Shown here in pieces: positions 8,058 through 14,570 of a DNA stretch of 15,774 bases; positions within the stretch are counted from its first letter, which is position 1, and each line of letters begins with the position of its first letter. The DNA comes from Hyphomicrobiales bacterium. Its GTDB lineage: Bacteria; Pseudomonadota; Alphaproteobacteria; Rhizobiales; Xanthobacteraceae. Position numbers and translations under genes: made by a program. The notes beneath the pieces were generated by a model. It did not search any database and had not been told where the DNA came from. It saw nothing but the letters and a program-made list of their open reading frames with translations. Location: NCBI GenBank assembly GCA_003133345.1, contig PKXB01000170.1, positions 4,231 through 20,004 of the forward strand, written 5' to 3'.

Positions 8058-8081
8058 TTTAAGGGGCCGTTAAGGGGGGAT
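8058..8081. repeat. 24-bp direct repeat, copy 1
   Basis: This copy consists of TTTAAGGGGCCG followed by TTAAGGGGGGAT. It matches 12001-12024 in the same orientation at 23 of 24 positions (G at 8069 versus A at 12012). Each copy is also an internal near-tandem of TTAAGGGG spaced 11 bp apart. The two copies enclose the divergent BclA-like and NdvA-like transporter genes. Confidence 0.8.
8059..8073 (-). promoter_or_regulatory. CtrA-like site upstream of the PBP1A gene
   Basis: On the minus strand this reads TTAAC-GGCCCC-TTAA, that is TTAA-N7-TTAA, the spacing of the alphaproteobacterial CtrA full site. It lies 50 bp upstream of the PBP1A ATG at 8009. The motif match is seen in the sequence; binding and the direction of regulation are inference. 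Confidence 0.45.
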
Positions 8082-8090
8082 TGTTGAGCA

Positions 8091-8120
8091 AGTCCGGACG
8101 CTTGCGGCGACGGCCGGACT
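8091..8120 (-). terminator. Weak hairpin downstream of the BclA-like gene
   Basis: AGTCCGG (8091-8097) pairs with CCGGACT (8114-8120). After one mismatch two further pairs form, leaving a 10-nt loop. It lies 67 nt past the stop of the minus-strand transporter. No T-run follows on the minus strand, so an intrinsic terminator is only tentative. Confidence 0.22.
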
Positions 8121-8186
8121 CCGTGAAATAGTGACAGCGTCCCGGACGCGTAGCGTCGGCAACAATGGCGCCGGCCGCGACTCCAA

Positions 8187-10016
8187 TCATGCCGTTGCCG
8201 TCCCGAAGCGGCGCAGCCACGCAACAATCCGGGCAAGCAAACCGATTGGCGGCGGCAGCAAAATGCTGTCGCCTACCATACGAGACCCACCTGGCCGTCG
8301 CTCGAATACGAGCTTGCGATGGTGGAACGCCGCAAGCTCCGGCCGGTGCGCGATGCTCACGATGGCGGTGTGGGGAAGGCGCTCGGCTACGAGCTTCATC
8401 AAATATTCCTGGCTCGGCGGATCGAGCGCCGACGTCGCCTCGTCCATCACGACGATATCCGGTTGATGCAGCAGCAAGCGCACGAAAGCGAGACGCTGAC
8501 ATTCGCCGCCGGACAAAGTGCGGTTCCAGGGAACCTCTTCATCGAGATGTTCGACCAGGTAGCCGAGACCTGCCGTCTCCATCAACTCGCGCACCGTGTC
8601 ATTGGGAGTATCGGCCGGCGAAAGCGGATAGGTGGCGGCGCGCCGCAGTGTGCCAAGCGGGATGTAGGGGCGCTGTGGCATCAGGACCATCTTGGCACCG
8701 CGCGGAATGGCAATGTTGCCCTGGCCCCATGGCCACAGACCGGCAATCGCTCGCGTGAGCGTGGTCTTTCCAGTGCCGGATTCTCCGACCAGGAGAACTC
8801 TTTCGCCGGGTTGGATGATCACGTCGGCATCTTTGACAACGACAGTGCCGTCGTCGAGCTCGACTGAGAGATTTTGCAGGCGGAATGCCGGGCCTTCGTG
8901 CTCGGTCCGCGTGATCGCGCGGGACGCACCGGGCGTGCCGGCCGCCTCAAGATGATCGATAGAGACCAGCAGCGATCCGACGCGGCGCGCCGACGCCGCC
9001 CAACCCGCGAGCCGTGGATAGTTGTCGAGCAGCCAATTGAACGCCGATTGGACCTGAACGAAAGCCGCCGCCGCTTGCATGACCTCGCCGAGCGTCATGG
9101 TCCCCGCGACGTATTTCGGTGCACACAGGATGAGCGGGACTACCGGCGCTAGCAGCCAATGGACATTGGAAACGAGCGTGTAGCGCATATGCTGATGGCA
9201 GAGGTTGCGCCATTGCAGGATGACCGCACCGAGGCCTTGCCGCAGCCCAGCTCGCTCTTCCTTCTCGCCGCCCAGCAGCGCGATGCTCTCGCCGTTTTCC
9301 CGCACGCGGGTCAGGGCATAGCGGAATTCGGCCTCCGATTGGTTCACACGTTCGGAGACCGCGACGAAGCGCCTCGCCACCAGGATGACCGCCGCGCTGG
9401 TGATGAGCGCGTAAAGGACCGCCGCGATCACCAAGTAGCCGGGGATGACGATGGGTGCCGCCCGCGTGCCGAGCGTCAGATCGCCACCGACGATCCAAAG
9501 CACCCCGACGAACGTCACCGCCGTGACCGCGGCGCTGAAGATGCCGACGACGAAGTCGACCGGCGCATCGGTGGCAATACGCGCATCCTCACCGATGCGG
9601 CCCTCGGGATTCTGATGGTCGCCCGTCACCAAATCGAGTTGGTAATAGCGGCCATTCGCCAGCCATTTGCCGACCAGATGGTTGGTCAACCATGCGCGCC
9701 ACTTACGCTGGATTGTCATGCGCCCGTACACGGCGATGATGGCCAACGCCACCATGGTCACCACAAGCGGCACGAAGATAAGGGCTTGCGTCGAGACCGC
9801 GTCCCCGTCCTTTTTCTCAAGGGCGTTGAAGATGTCGCGGCTCCAGATATTCATCCGGTACTGGAAAGCGATCTGGATGAAAATGAGCACGATGAGGCCG
9901 AGGGTGAGTAGCCAGGCCTTTCGGCGGGTATCCTCAAGCCAAAAGCCGCGGGCACTGATCCAGAAACGCCGTATGAGCGGTCGGCTGGTCGGTATGGCGG
10001 GCAGCGGCTGATGCAT
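8187..10016 (-). CDS. BacA/BclA/YddA-like ABC transporter, fused membrane and ATPase domains
   Basis: This 609-aa inner-membrane half-transporter probably works as a homodimer. The N-terminal half is an ABC_membrane_2/SbmA-BacA-type domain: membrane segments at about 34-52, 79-98, 155-176, 186-213 and 283-300, the block WSRDIFNALEKKD (58-70), and RKWRAWLTNHLVGKWL (104-119) followed by YYQLD and NPEGRIGEDARIATD. The stretch RENGESIALLGGEKEE (239-254) is the EAA-like motif of peroxisomal ALD/BacA-related ABC proteins. The C-terminal ATPase has Walker A GESGTGKTT (411-419), LSGGE (501-505), Walker [13 protein letters not shown] (521-532) and H557. BclA of Bradyrhizobium has this fused architecture and imports host peptides; YddA, ExsE and Rv1819c are other relatives, so the substrate is open. 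GTG 10055 is in frame, but ATG 10016 is preferred as the first ATG. The gene is divergent from ndvA. Confidence 0.85.
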   Translation of the reverse strand: MHQPLPAIPTSRPLIRRFWISARGFWLEDTRRKAWLLTLGLIVLIFIQIAFQYRMNIWSRDIFNALEKKDGDAVSTQALIFVPLVVTMVALAIIAVYGRMTIQRKWRAWLTNHLVGKWLANGRYYQLDLVTGDHQNPEGRIGEDARIATDAPVDFVVGIFSAAVTAVTFVGVLWIVGGDLTLGTRAAPIVIPGYLVIAAVLYALITSAAVILVARRFVAVSERVNQSEAEFRYALTRVRENGESIALLGGEKEERAGLRQGLGAVILQWRNLCHQHMRYTLVSNVHWLLAPVVPLILCAPKYVAGTMTLGEVMQAAAAFVQVQSAFNWLLDNYPRLAGWAASARRVGSLLVSIDHLEAAGTPGASRAITRTEHEGPAFRLQNLSVELDDGTVVVKDADVIIQPGERVLLVGESGTGKTTLTRAIAGLWPWGQGNIAIPRGAKMVLMPQRPYIPLGTLRRAATYPLSPADTPNDTVRELMETAGLGYLVEHLDEEVPWNRTLSGGECQRLAFVRLLLHQPDIVVMDEATSALDPPSQEYLMKLVAERLPHTAIVSIAHRPELAAFHHRKLVFERRPGGSRMVGDSILLPPPIGLLARIVAWLRRFGTATA

Positions 10017-10074
10017 TATTGGGCCGTTCGGTTTTTGGGTCACCCAATACGACACGCTGCATTCGCCGCTTTCA

Positions 10075-10088
10075 TTGACTTAAATCAT
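10075..10088. promoter_or_regulatory. Weak FNR/FixK-like box in the bclA-like/ndvA divergent promoter region
   Basis: TTGAC-TTAA-ATCAT matches the FNR/FixK consensus TTGAT-N4-ATCAA at 8 of 10 positions. It lies in the relatively AT-rich gap between the two divergent transporters. TATTTT at 10110-10115 on the plus strand sits at about the class II spacing for ndvA (box centre near -41). The match is imperfect, so chance similarity is possible. Confidence 0.3.
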
Positions 10089-10192
10089 AACACCTTGTGG
10101 GCTTGAGCATATTTTCTTCAACAAACGAGCTTCTCGAAGGCCGTATGCGGCAATTTGGCGCGTCGCAGCCAATATCTTGATCGAGATTTGCC

Positions 10193-11974
10193 ATGAGCAT
10201 TTTTCGCCTCTACGGCCGCGTTCTCGCACTGCTCGGGTCCGAGACCCGAATAGCTTGGGCGCTGGCGCTGGCAAATATGGCGCTGGCCTCCGCCCAGTTT
10301 GCCGAGCCGGTGCTGCTCGGCCGCATCATCGACACGCTGACCGGCGCGCAGACACGCGGCGAGCCGCCATCGTGGTCACAATTGGGCGTGCTGCTTGCCG
10401 CTTGGGCCGGCTTCGGGATTTTCACCATCGCCTGCGGCACACTGATTGCTCTTTTCGCAGACCGCCTGGCGCACCGCCGCCGCCACGTCGTCCTGACCGG
10501 CTATTTCGAGCACGTTCTGCAGCTTCCGCTCACCTATCACGGCAACACTCATTCCGGCCGGCTGATGAAGGTGATGCTGCAGGGCACGGACGCGTTATGG
10601 GGGCTGTGGGTCGGGTTCTTCCGCGACCACCTCTCGTCGTTCATCTCGTTGCTTGTCCTGCTGCCGATCTCGCTCTTTATCAATTGGCGGCTGGCTTCAC
10701 TGCTGATCGTGCTGTGCGTCGTTTTCGCAGGCCTCACCGCCCTGATCGCGCGCAAGACCCAGAGCATGCAAAGCTCGGTCGAGCGTCACTATTCCGACCT
10801 TGCGGAGCGCGCATCCGACACGCTGGGCAACATCGCGCTGGTGCAGAGCTTTTCCCGGCTCGAAGCGGAAGTTGCGGAGTTGCGCCAGGTCGTCGCGCGC
10901 CTGCTGGCTGCGCAAATGCCGGTGCTGTCGTGGTGGGCGCTGGCCATCGTATTGACGCGGACAGCGACCACTTTGACCGTGCTGTCGATCATCATCGTCG
11001 GGACGCTGCTGCACATCAACGGCCAGGCGACGATCGGCGAGATGGTTACCTTCATGAACTTTGCCGGCCTCATCATTGCCCGGCTGGAGCAGTCCGTCGG
11101 CTTCATCAACCGGGTGATGATGGAGGCGCCGCGCTTACGCGAATTCTTTCAGGTATGGGACACCGTTCCGACCATTCGCGACCTGCCGGATGCGGTCGAT
11201 CCTGGCCGCCTCGGCGGACTCGTCGAGTTCAAGGGCGTCTCGTTCTCATATGACGGCGAACGAATGGCGGTGGCGGATCTGAATTTCAAAGCGATGCCCG
11301 GCGACACGATCGCTTTTGTCGGTGCGACCGGCGCCGGCAAGTCGACGGCGATTGCGCTGCTTCACCGCGCCTTCGATCCGCAGTCGGGCGCGATCGAGAT
11401 CGATGGCGTCGACATCCGTAAGTTCAAGCTCTCCGCGTTGCGCCGGAACATCGGCGTGGTGTTCCAGGAGGCGCTGCTGTTCAACCGCTCGATCTCCGAA
11501 AATCTGCGGGTGGGGAAAGCCGATGCGACCGAGACAGAGATGCGCGAGGCCGTTAGCCGTGCGCAAGCCCTGGAGTTCATCGAACGCAAATTCAAGGGAT
11601 TTGAAGGCCGCGTCGGCGAACGGGGCCGTTCGCTATCCGGTGGCGAGCGCCAGCGCTTGTCGATCGCACGCGCGCTTCTAAAAGATCCACCGATTCTCAT
11701 CCTCGACGAGGCAACAAGCGCGCTTGATGCCGACACGGAGGCCAAGGTCATGCGGGCGCTCGATGAGGTGATGAAGAACCGGACCACCTTCGTCATTGCG
11801 CACCGGCTATCGACGGTGCGCAAGGCGTCCCGCATCCTCGTCTTCGACATGGGCAGGATCGTCGAGGCCGGCACGTTTGACGAGCTCGTGCTGGCCGGCG
11901 GCCGCTTCGCCAGCCTTGCCCGGACGCAGCTCATTTCCGCCGAGCCGATCGCCGTGCCGGCCGCGGCCAGTTGA
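10193..11974 (+). CDS. ndvA: NdvA/ChvA-like cyclic beta-glucan exporter, ABC permease and ATPase
   Basis: This 593-aa inner-membrane ABC exporter resembles the NdvA/ChvA family, which moves cyclic beta-glucan to the periplasm. Resemblance runs through the protein: the start [34 protein letters not shown] (37-51), ADRLAHRRR (89-97), [13 protein letters not shown] (137-149), [32 protein letters not shown], and [16 protein letters not shown]. The ATPase domain has Walker [10 protein letters not shown] (377-385), [20 protein letters not shown] (481-500), Walker [13 protein letters not shown] (501-512) and His537. [19 protein letters not shown] and the GERG block before the signature also match the family. 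It follows a 176-bp divergent region; only a weak GAG-type ribosome site precedes ATG 10193. The glucan synthase NdvB is not in the window. In Bradyrhizobium-type bacteria the glucan linkage may differ from beta-1,2, so the precise substrate is inferred. Confidence 0.85.
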   Translation: MSIFRLYGRVLALLGSETRIAWALALANMALASAQFAEPVLLGRIIDTLTGAQTRGEPPSWSQLGVLLAAWAGFGIFTIACGTLIALFADRLAHRRRHVVLTGYFEHVLQLPLTYHGNTHSGRLMKVMLQGTDALWGLWVGFFRDHLSSFISLLVLLPISLFINWRLASLLIVLCVVFAGLTALIARKTQSMQSSVERHYSDLAERASDTLGNIALVQSFSRLEAEVAELRQVVARLLAAQMPVLSWWALAIVLTRTATTLTVLSIIIVGTLLHINGQATIGEMVTFMNFAGLIIARLEQSVGFINRVMMEAPRLREFFQVWDTVPTIRDLPDAVDPGRLGGLVEFKGVSFSYDGERMAVADLNFKAMPGDTIAFVGATGAGKSTAIALLHRAFDPQSGAIEIDGVDIRKFKLSALRRNIGVVFQEALLFNRSISENLRVGKADATETEMREAVSRAQALEFIERKFKGFEGRVGERGRSLSGGERQRLSIARALLKDPPILILDEATSALDADTEAKVMRALDEVMKNRTTFVIAHRLSTVRKASRILVFDMGRIVEAGTFDELVLAGGRFASLARTQLISAEPIAVPAAAS

Positions 11975-11982
11975 TGCGGCCG

Positions 11983-12000
11983 CTGCCTAAGGGCGGGCAG
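11983..12000 (+). terminator. Weak hairpin after ndvA
   Basis: CTGCC (11983-11987) pairs with GGCAG (11996-12000) and is followed by TTTAA, 8 nt after the ndvA stop. The stem is only 5 bp and the T-run is 3 nt, so this is a marginal terminator candidate. Confidence 0.2.
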
Positions 12001-12024
12001 TTTAAGGGGCCATTAAGGGGGGAT
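12001..12024. repeat. 24-bp direct repeat, copy 2
   Basis: This is the second copy, TTTAAGGGGCCA followed by TTAAGGGGGGAT. It begins 26 bp after the ndvA stop and 3943 bp from copy 1, with one mismatch between the copies. It contains TTAA-GGGGCCA-TTAA (12002-12016), again with the CtrA-site spacing, and lies 104 bp before the phosphorylase start codon. Confidence 0.8.
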
Positions 12025-12056
12025 CGGTGCCCCAATGGCGAGGATTGCGGGGTGTC

Positions 12057-12070
12057 ATGATATTGATCAA
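12057..12070 (+). promoter_or_regulatory. FixK/FNR-like box of the phosphorylase-prs-RNase operon
   Basis: ATGAT-ATTG-ATCAA matches TTGAT-N4-ATCAA at 9 of 10 positions; in the FixK form TTG-N8-CAA only the first base differs. If it is centred at -41.5, transcription would start near 12105, and the hexamer TATGCA at 12093-12098 falls exactly at the -10 position. The start codon at 12128 follows about 23 nt later. This is class II activator geometry, implying induction under low oxygen. The regulation itself is inference. Confidence 0.55.
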
Positions 12071-12092
12071 TGCCGCGGCGGCATCAATTTAC

Positions 12093-12098
12093 TATGCA
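12093..12098 (+). promoter_or_regulatory. Candidate -10 hexamer, TATGCA
   Basis: TATGCA is positioned for an activator-dependent promoter with the FixK/FNR-like box at 12057-12070. There is no recognisable -35, as expected where an activator covers that region. The call depends on the box being real. Confidence 0.35.
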
Positions 12099-12127
12099 AT
12101 TTCACAGCCTTGCCGTGAGGGCCTCGA

Positions 12128-13668
12128 ATGATGAAGGCGACCGATAATTCGCGCCCGCAACTCAAGATTCGGCGCGTCAATCTGGATACCGGCCGCGAGA
12201 ACGTGGTGGTGATTTCGCGCCGGTCCACGGCGCTGCGGCCTGAGGTGTTTAGCGGCTTCAGCCGCGTCGAACTGCGCTGCAATTCGAAAGTCCTGCTGGC
12301 AACGTTGCTTCTCACCGACAACGGTTTGGTCAATCCCGACGAAATCGGCCTCGCCGATCCCGCCTTCCGCCGCTTCGCCGAGGCGGCCGGAAGTTTGGTC
12401 ACCATCACGCCGGCTCCGCCGCCCGACAGCCTCGACGCGGTGCGCGCCAAGATTTAGGGCCGCGCGCTGAACACTTCCGAGATCAGCGCGATCATCGATG
12501 ACATCACACACTACCGTTATTCCGACATGGAGATCGCGGCGTTTTTAGTCGGCTCCGCCAGCTTCATGACCAGCGACGAAATGCTTGCGCTGGCGCATGC
12601 GATGGCGCAAGCCGGCACGCAGCTGACCTGGGACACGCCGGTCGTCGTCGACAAGCATTGCATCGGCGGCATCCCCGGCAATCGCACCTCGATGATCGTG
12701 GTGCCGATCGCCGCCGCGCACGGGCTGACGATTCCAAAAACCTCGTCGCGCGCCATCACCTCGCCCGCCGGCACCGCCGACACTATGGAAGTGCTGGCGC
12801 GCGTCGATCTCACGGTCGACGAGATGAAAGAGGTCGTCAAAACCTGCCACGGCTGTCTGGTCTGGGGCGGCCACGTCAATCTGTCGCCGGCCGACGATAT
12901 TCTCATTTCGGTGGAGCGGCCGCTCAGCCTCGATACGCGCGAGCAAATGGTAGCCTCGATCATGTCGAAAAAGATCGCGGCCGGCGCCACCCATCTGTTG
13001 ATTGATCTGCCAATCGGACCCGCCGCCAAGCTCAGGACCGCGCTGGACGCGATGCGGCTGCGCAAGCTGTTCGAGTTTGTCGGCGATTATTTCGGCATCG
13101 CGGTCGAAGTCATCACCACCGACGGGCGGCAGCCGATCGGCAATGGCATCGGTCCGGTGCTGGAAGCCCAGGAGTCATGGCCGTGCTGGCGAACGATCCG
13201 GCGGCGCCCGCCGATCTGCGCGAGAAATCGCTGCGGCTCGCCGCCCACCTGCTCGAATATGATCCGAATCTGCGCGGCGGAACGGGATATTTGCGGGCGC
13301 GCGAGTTGCTCGATAGCGGCGCGGCGCTCAAGCAGATGCACAAGATGATCGAAGCGCAAGGGCCGTCCGGCTACCGGACCGATCTCGGAACTTTGACGGC
13401 CGACATCACGGCAACAAGCGACGGCGCGGTCGAAGCGATCGACTGCCTGCGTTTCAACCGGCTGGCGCGCACCGCCGGCGCGCCCATCGACAAGGGCGCG
13501 GGTATTAAGATCTTCAAGAAGATCGGCGACCGTGTCGAAAAAGGCGAGCCGCTCTAACGCATCCACGCCTTCGAGCAGTCGCAATTTGATCTCGCGCTTG
13601 CCGCCGCCAAATTGGATACCGGCTATATCGTCGGGTCGCGCTCGCCCGGCGACGAGATGAAGTCGTGA
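12128..13668 (+). pseudogene. Broken thymidine/AMP phosphorylase family gene (two nonsense codons, one frameshift)
   Basis: The intact relative would be about 513 aa and would split a nucleoside or NMP with phosphate to base plus ribose phosphate. The N-terminal small domain (12128-12454, [19 protein letters not shown] to [10 protein letters not shown]) ends at TAG 12455-12457. The same frame continues with [16 protein letters not shown] and the core motifs [54 protein letters not shown] and SVERPLSLD, up to [10 protein letters not shown] one-base deletion near 13173/13174 shifts the frame; homology resumes as [19 protein letters not shown] to [25 protein letters not shown] 13555-13557 then interrupts, and RIHAFEQSQFDLALAAAK continues to TGA 13666-13668. 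Start ATG 12128 has GAGGG upstream; ATG 12131 is an alternative. Catalytic-region motifs remain intact, suggesting recent decay or sequence errors. Archaeal AMP phosphorylase is the closest pattern I recall. Confidence 0.88.
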
Positions 13669-14570
13669 ACGGCGCCGTCCTGCAAAGCCTGCCGAGCTCT
13701 GCGGCGGAAGCGGCGCGGCTGGCGGAACGACTCGGCGTTGCGATGCACGCGATCGCGCTGCATCGTTTCCCGGACGGCGAATTGCGCGTCACCGTGGGAG
13801 CGGCGGCCTCGACAGTGATCGTCTATGCCTCGCTCGATCAACCCAACGACAAGCTGTTGGCGCTATCGTTCGCGGCGGAAGCACTGCGGCGTGGCGGCGC
13901 CAAGCGGCTGGTGCTAGTGGCGCCTTATCTCTGCTACATGCGGCAGGACGCGGCCTTCCATGAAGGCGAAGCGGTCAGCCAGAAAGTCATCGGCAGGGTG
14001 CTGGCGGGAAGCTTCGACCGCGTCATCACGGTCGACGCCCATCTGCACCGCACCAAAAACATTCGCGATGTATTTCCGGGGATCGATGCCGAGAATCTGT
14101 CGGCGATGCCGGCCATCGCCGATGCGCTGCGGGCGGGCGGATTCGATCCCGCCACCATCGTGGTCGGCCCCGACGAGGAATCACGCGCCTGGATCGGCGA
14201 TCTAGCGGCGCGGCTTAAGCTCGCGCACGCGGTTGCCCGCAAGACGCGTCGCGGCGACCGCTCGGTCGCGATCGCATTCGCCGACTCCAAAATGTTAGCC
14301 GGCCGGCCGGTGCTGCTGGTCGACGACATCGTCTCCTCGGGCGGCATCTTGATGACCTGCGCCAAGGCGCTGGCCGCCGCCGGCGTCAAGAGCGTCGACG
14401 CCATCGTGACCCATGCGCTGTTTGCGCCGGAACTGGTCGGTAAACTGTTCGAAGCTGGCATCCGTTCGGTGAAGTCCACCAACAGCGTGCCGCATTCGAC
14501 CAACGCGATTGCGCTCGATGCGATCCTTGCGGACGCCTTGCAGCGAGAAACCGCGGGAGCCGCGCTATGA
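13665..14570 (+). CDS. Ribose-phosphate pyrophosphokinase (PRPP synthetase) homologue, divergent type
   Basis: The likely role is making PRPP from ribose 5-phosphate and ATP, or a related PRPP-linked reaction. The 301-aa product shows the Prs N-terminal pattern LHRFPDGELRVTV (32-44), YMRQDAAFHEGEAVSQKVIG (91-110; the RQD and GE-S spacing resembles archaeal enzymes), ITVDAHLHRTKNI (121-133), the flexible catalytic loop ARKTRRGDRSVA with Lys193 and Arg195, and the PRPP-binding loop VLLVDDIVSSGGIL (216-229) in place of the common DDMIDTGGTL. It starts with GTG 13665, overlapping the ancestral stop of the phosphorylase gene by 4 bp (GTGA); the next Met is residue 27, too far in. It ends with ATGA overlapping the RNase gene. 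The divergent motifs and context suggest a specialised paralogue rather than the housekeeping Prs. Confidence 0.83.
   Translation: MNGAVLQSLPSSAAEAARLAERLGVAMHAIALHRFPDGELRVTVGAAASTVIVYASLDQPNDKLLALSFAAEALRRGGAKRLVLVAPYLCYMRQDAAFHEGEAVSQKVIGRVLAGSFDRVITVDAHLHRTKNIRDVFPGIDAENLSAMPAIADALRAGGFDPATIVVGPDEESRAWIGDLAARLKLAHAVARKTRRGDRSVAIAFADSKMLAGRPVLLVDDIVSSGGILMTCAKALAAAGVKSVDAIVTHALFAPELVGKLFEAGIRSVKSTNSVPHSTNAIALDAILADALQRETAGAAL

Noticed and set aside
9159..9911. 250-codon plus-strand frame inside the BclA-like gene
   Set aside because: It is antisense, Asp/His/Arg-rich and has no domain; the minus strand encodes a complete ABC protein.
8187..11974. Foreign base composition of the repeat-bounded block
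   Set aside because: Spot counts of 60-bp stretches gave about 65-67 percent GC, similar to neighbouring genes, so composition does not support recent transfer.
12455..13557. Programmed recoding (stop readthrough or -1 frameshift) in the phosphorylase gene
   Set aside because: Two different stops plus a frame change occur with no slippery heptamer or recoding element seen, so ordinary mutation or sequencing error is simpler.
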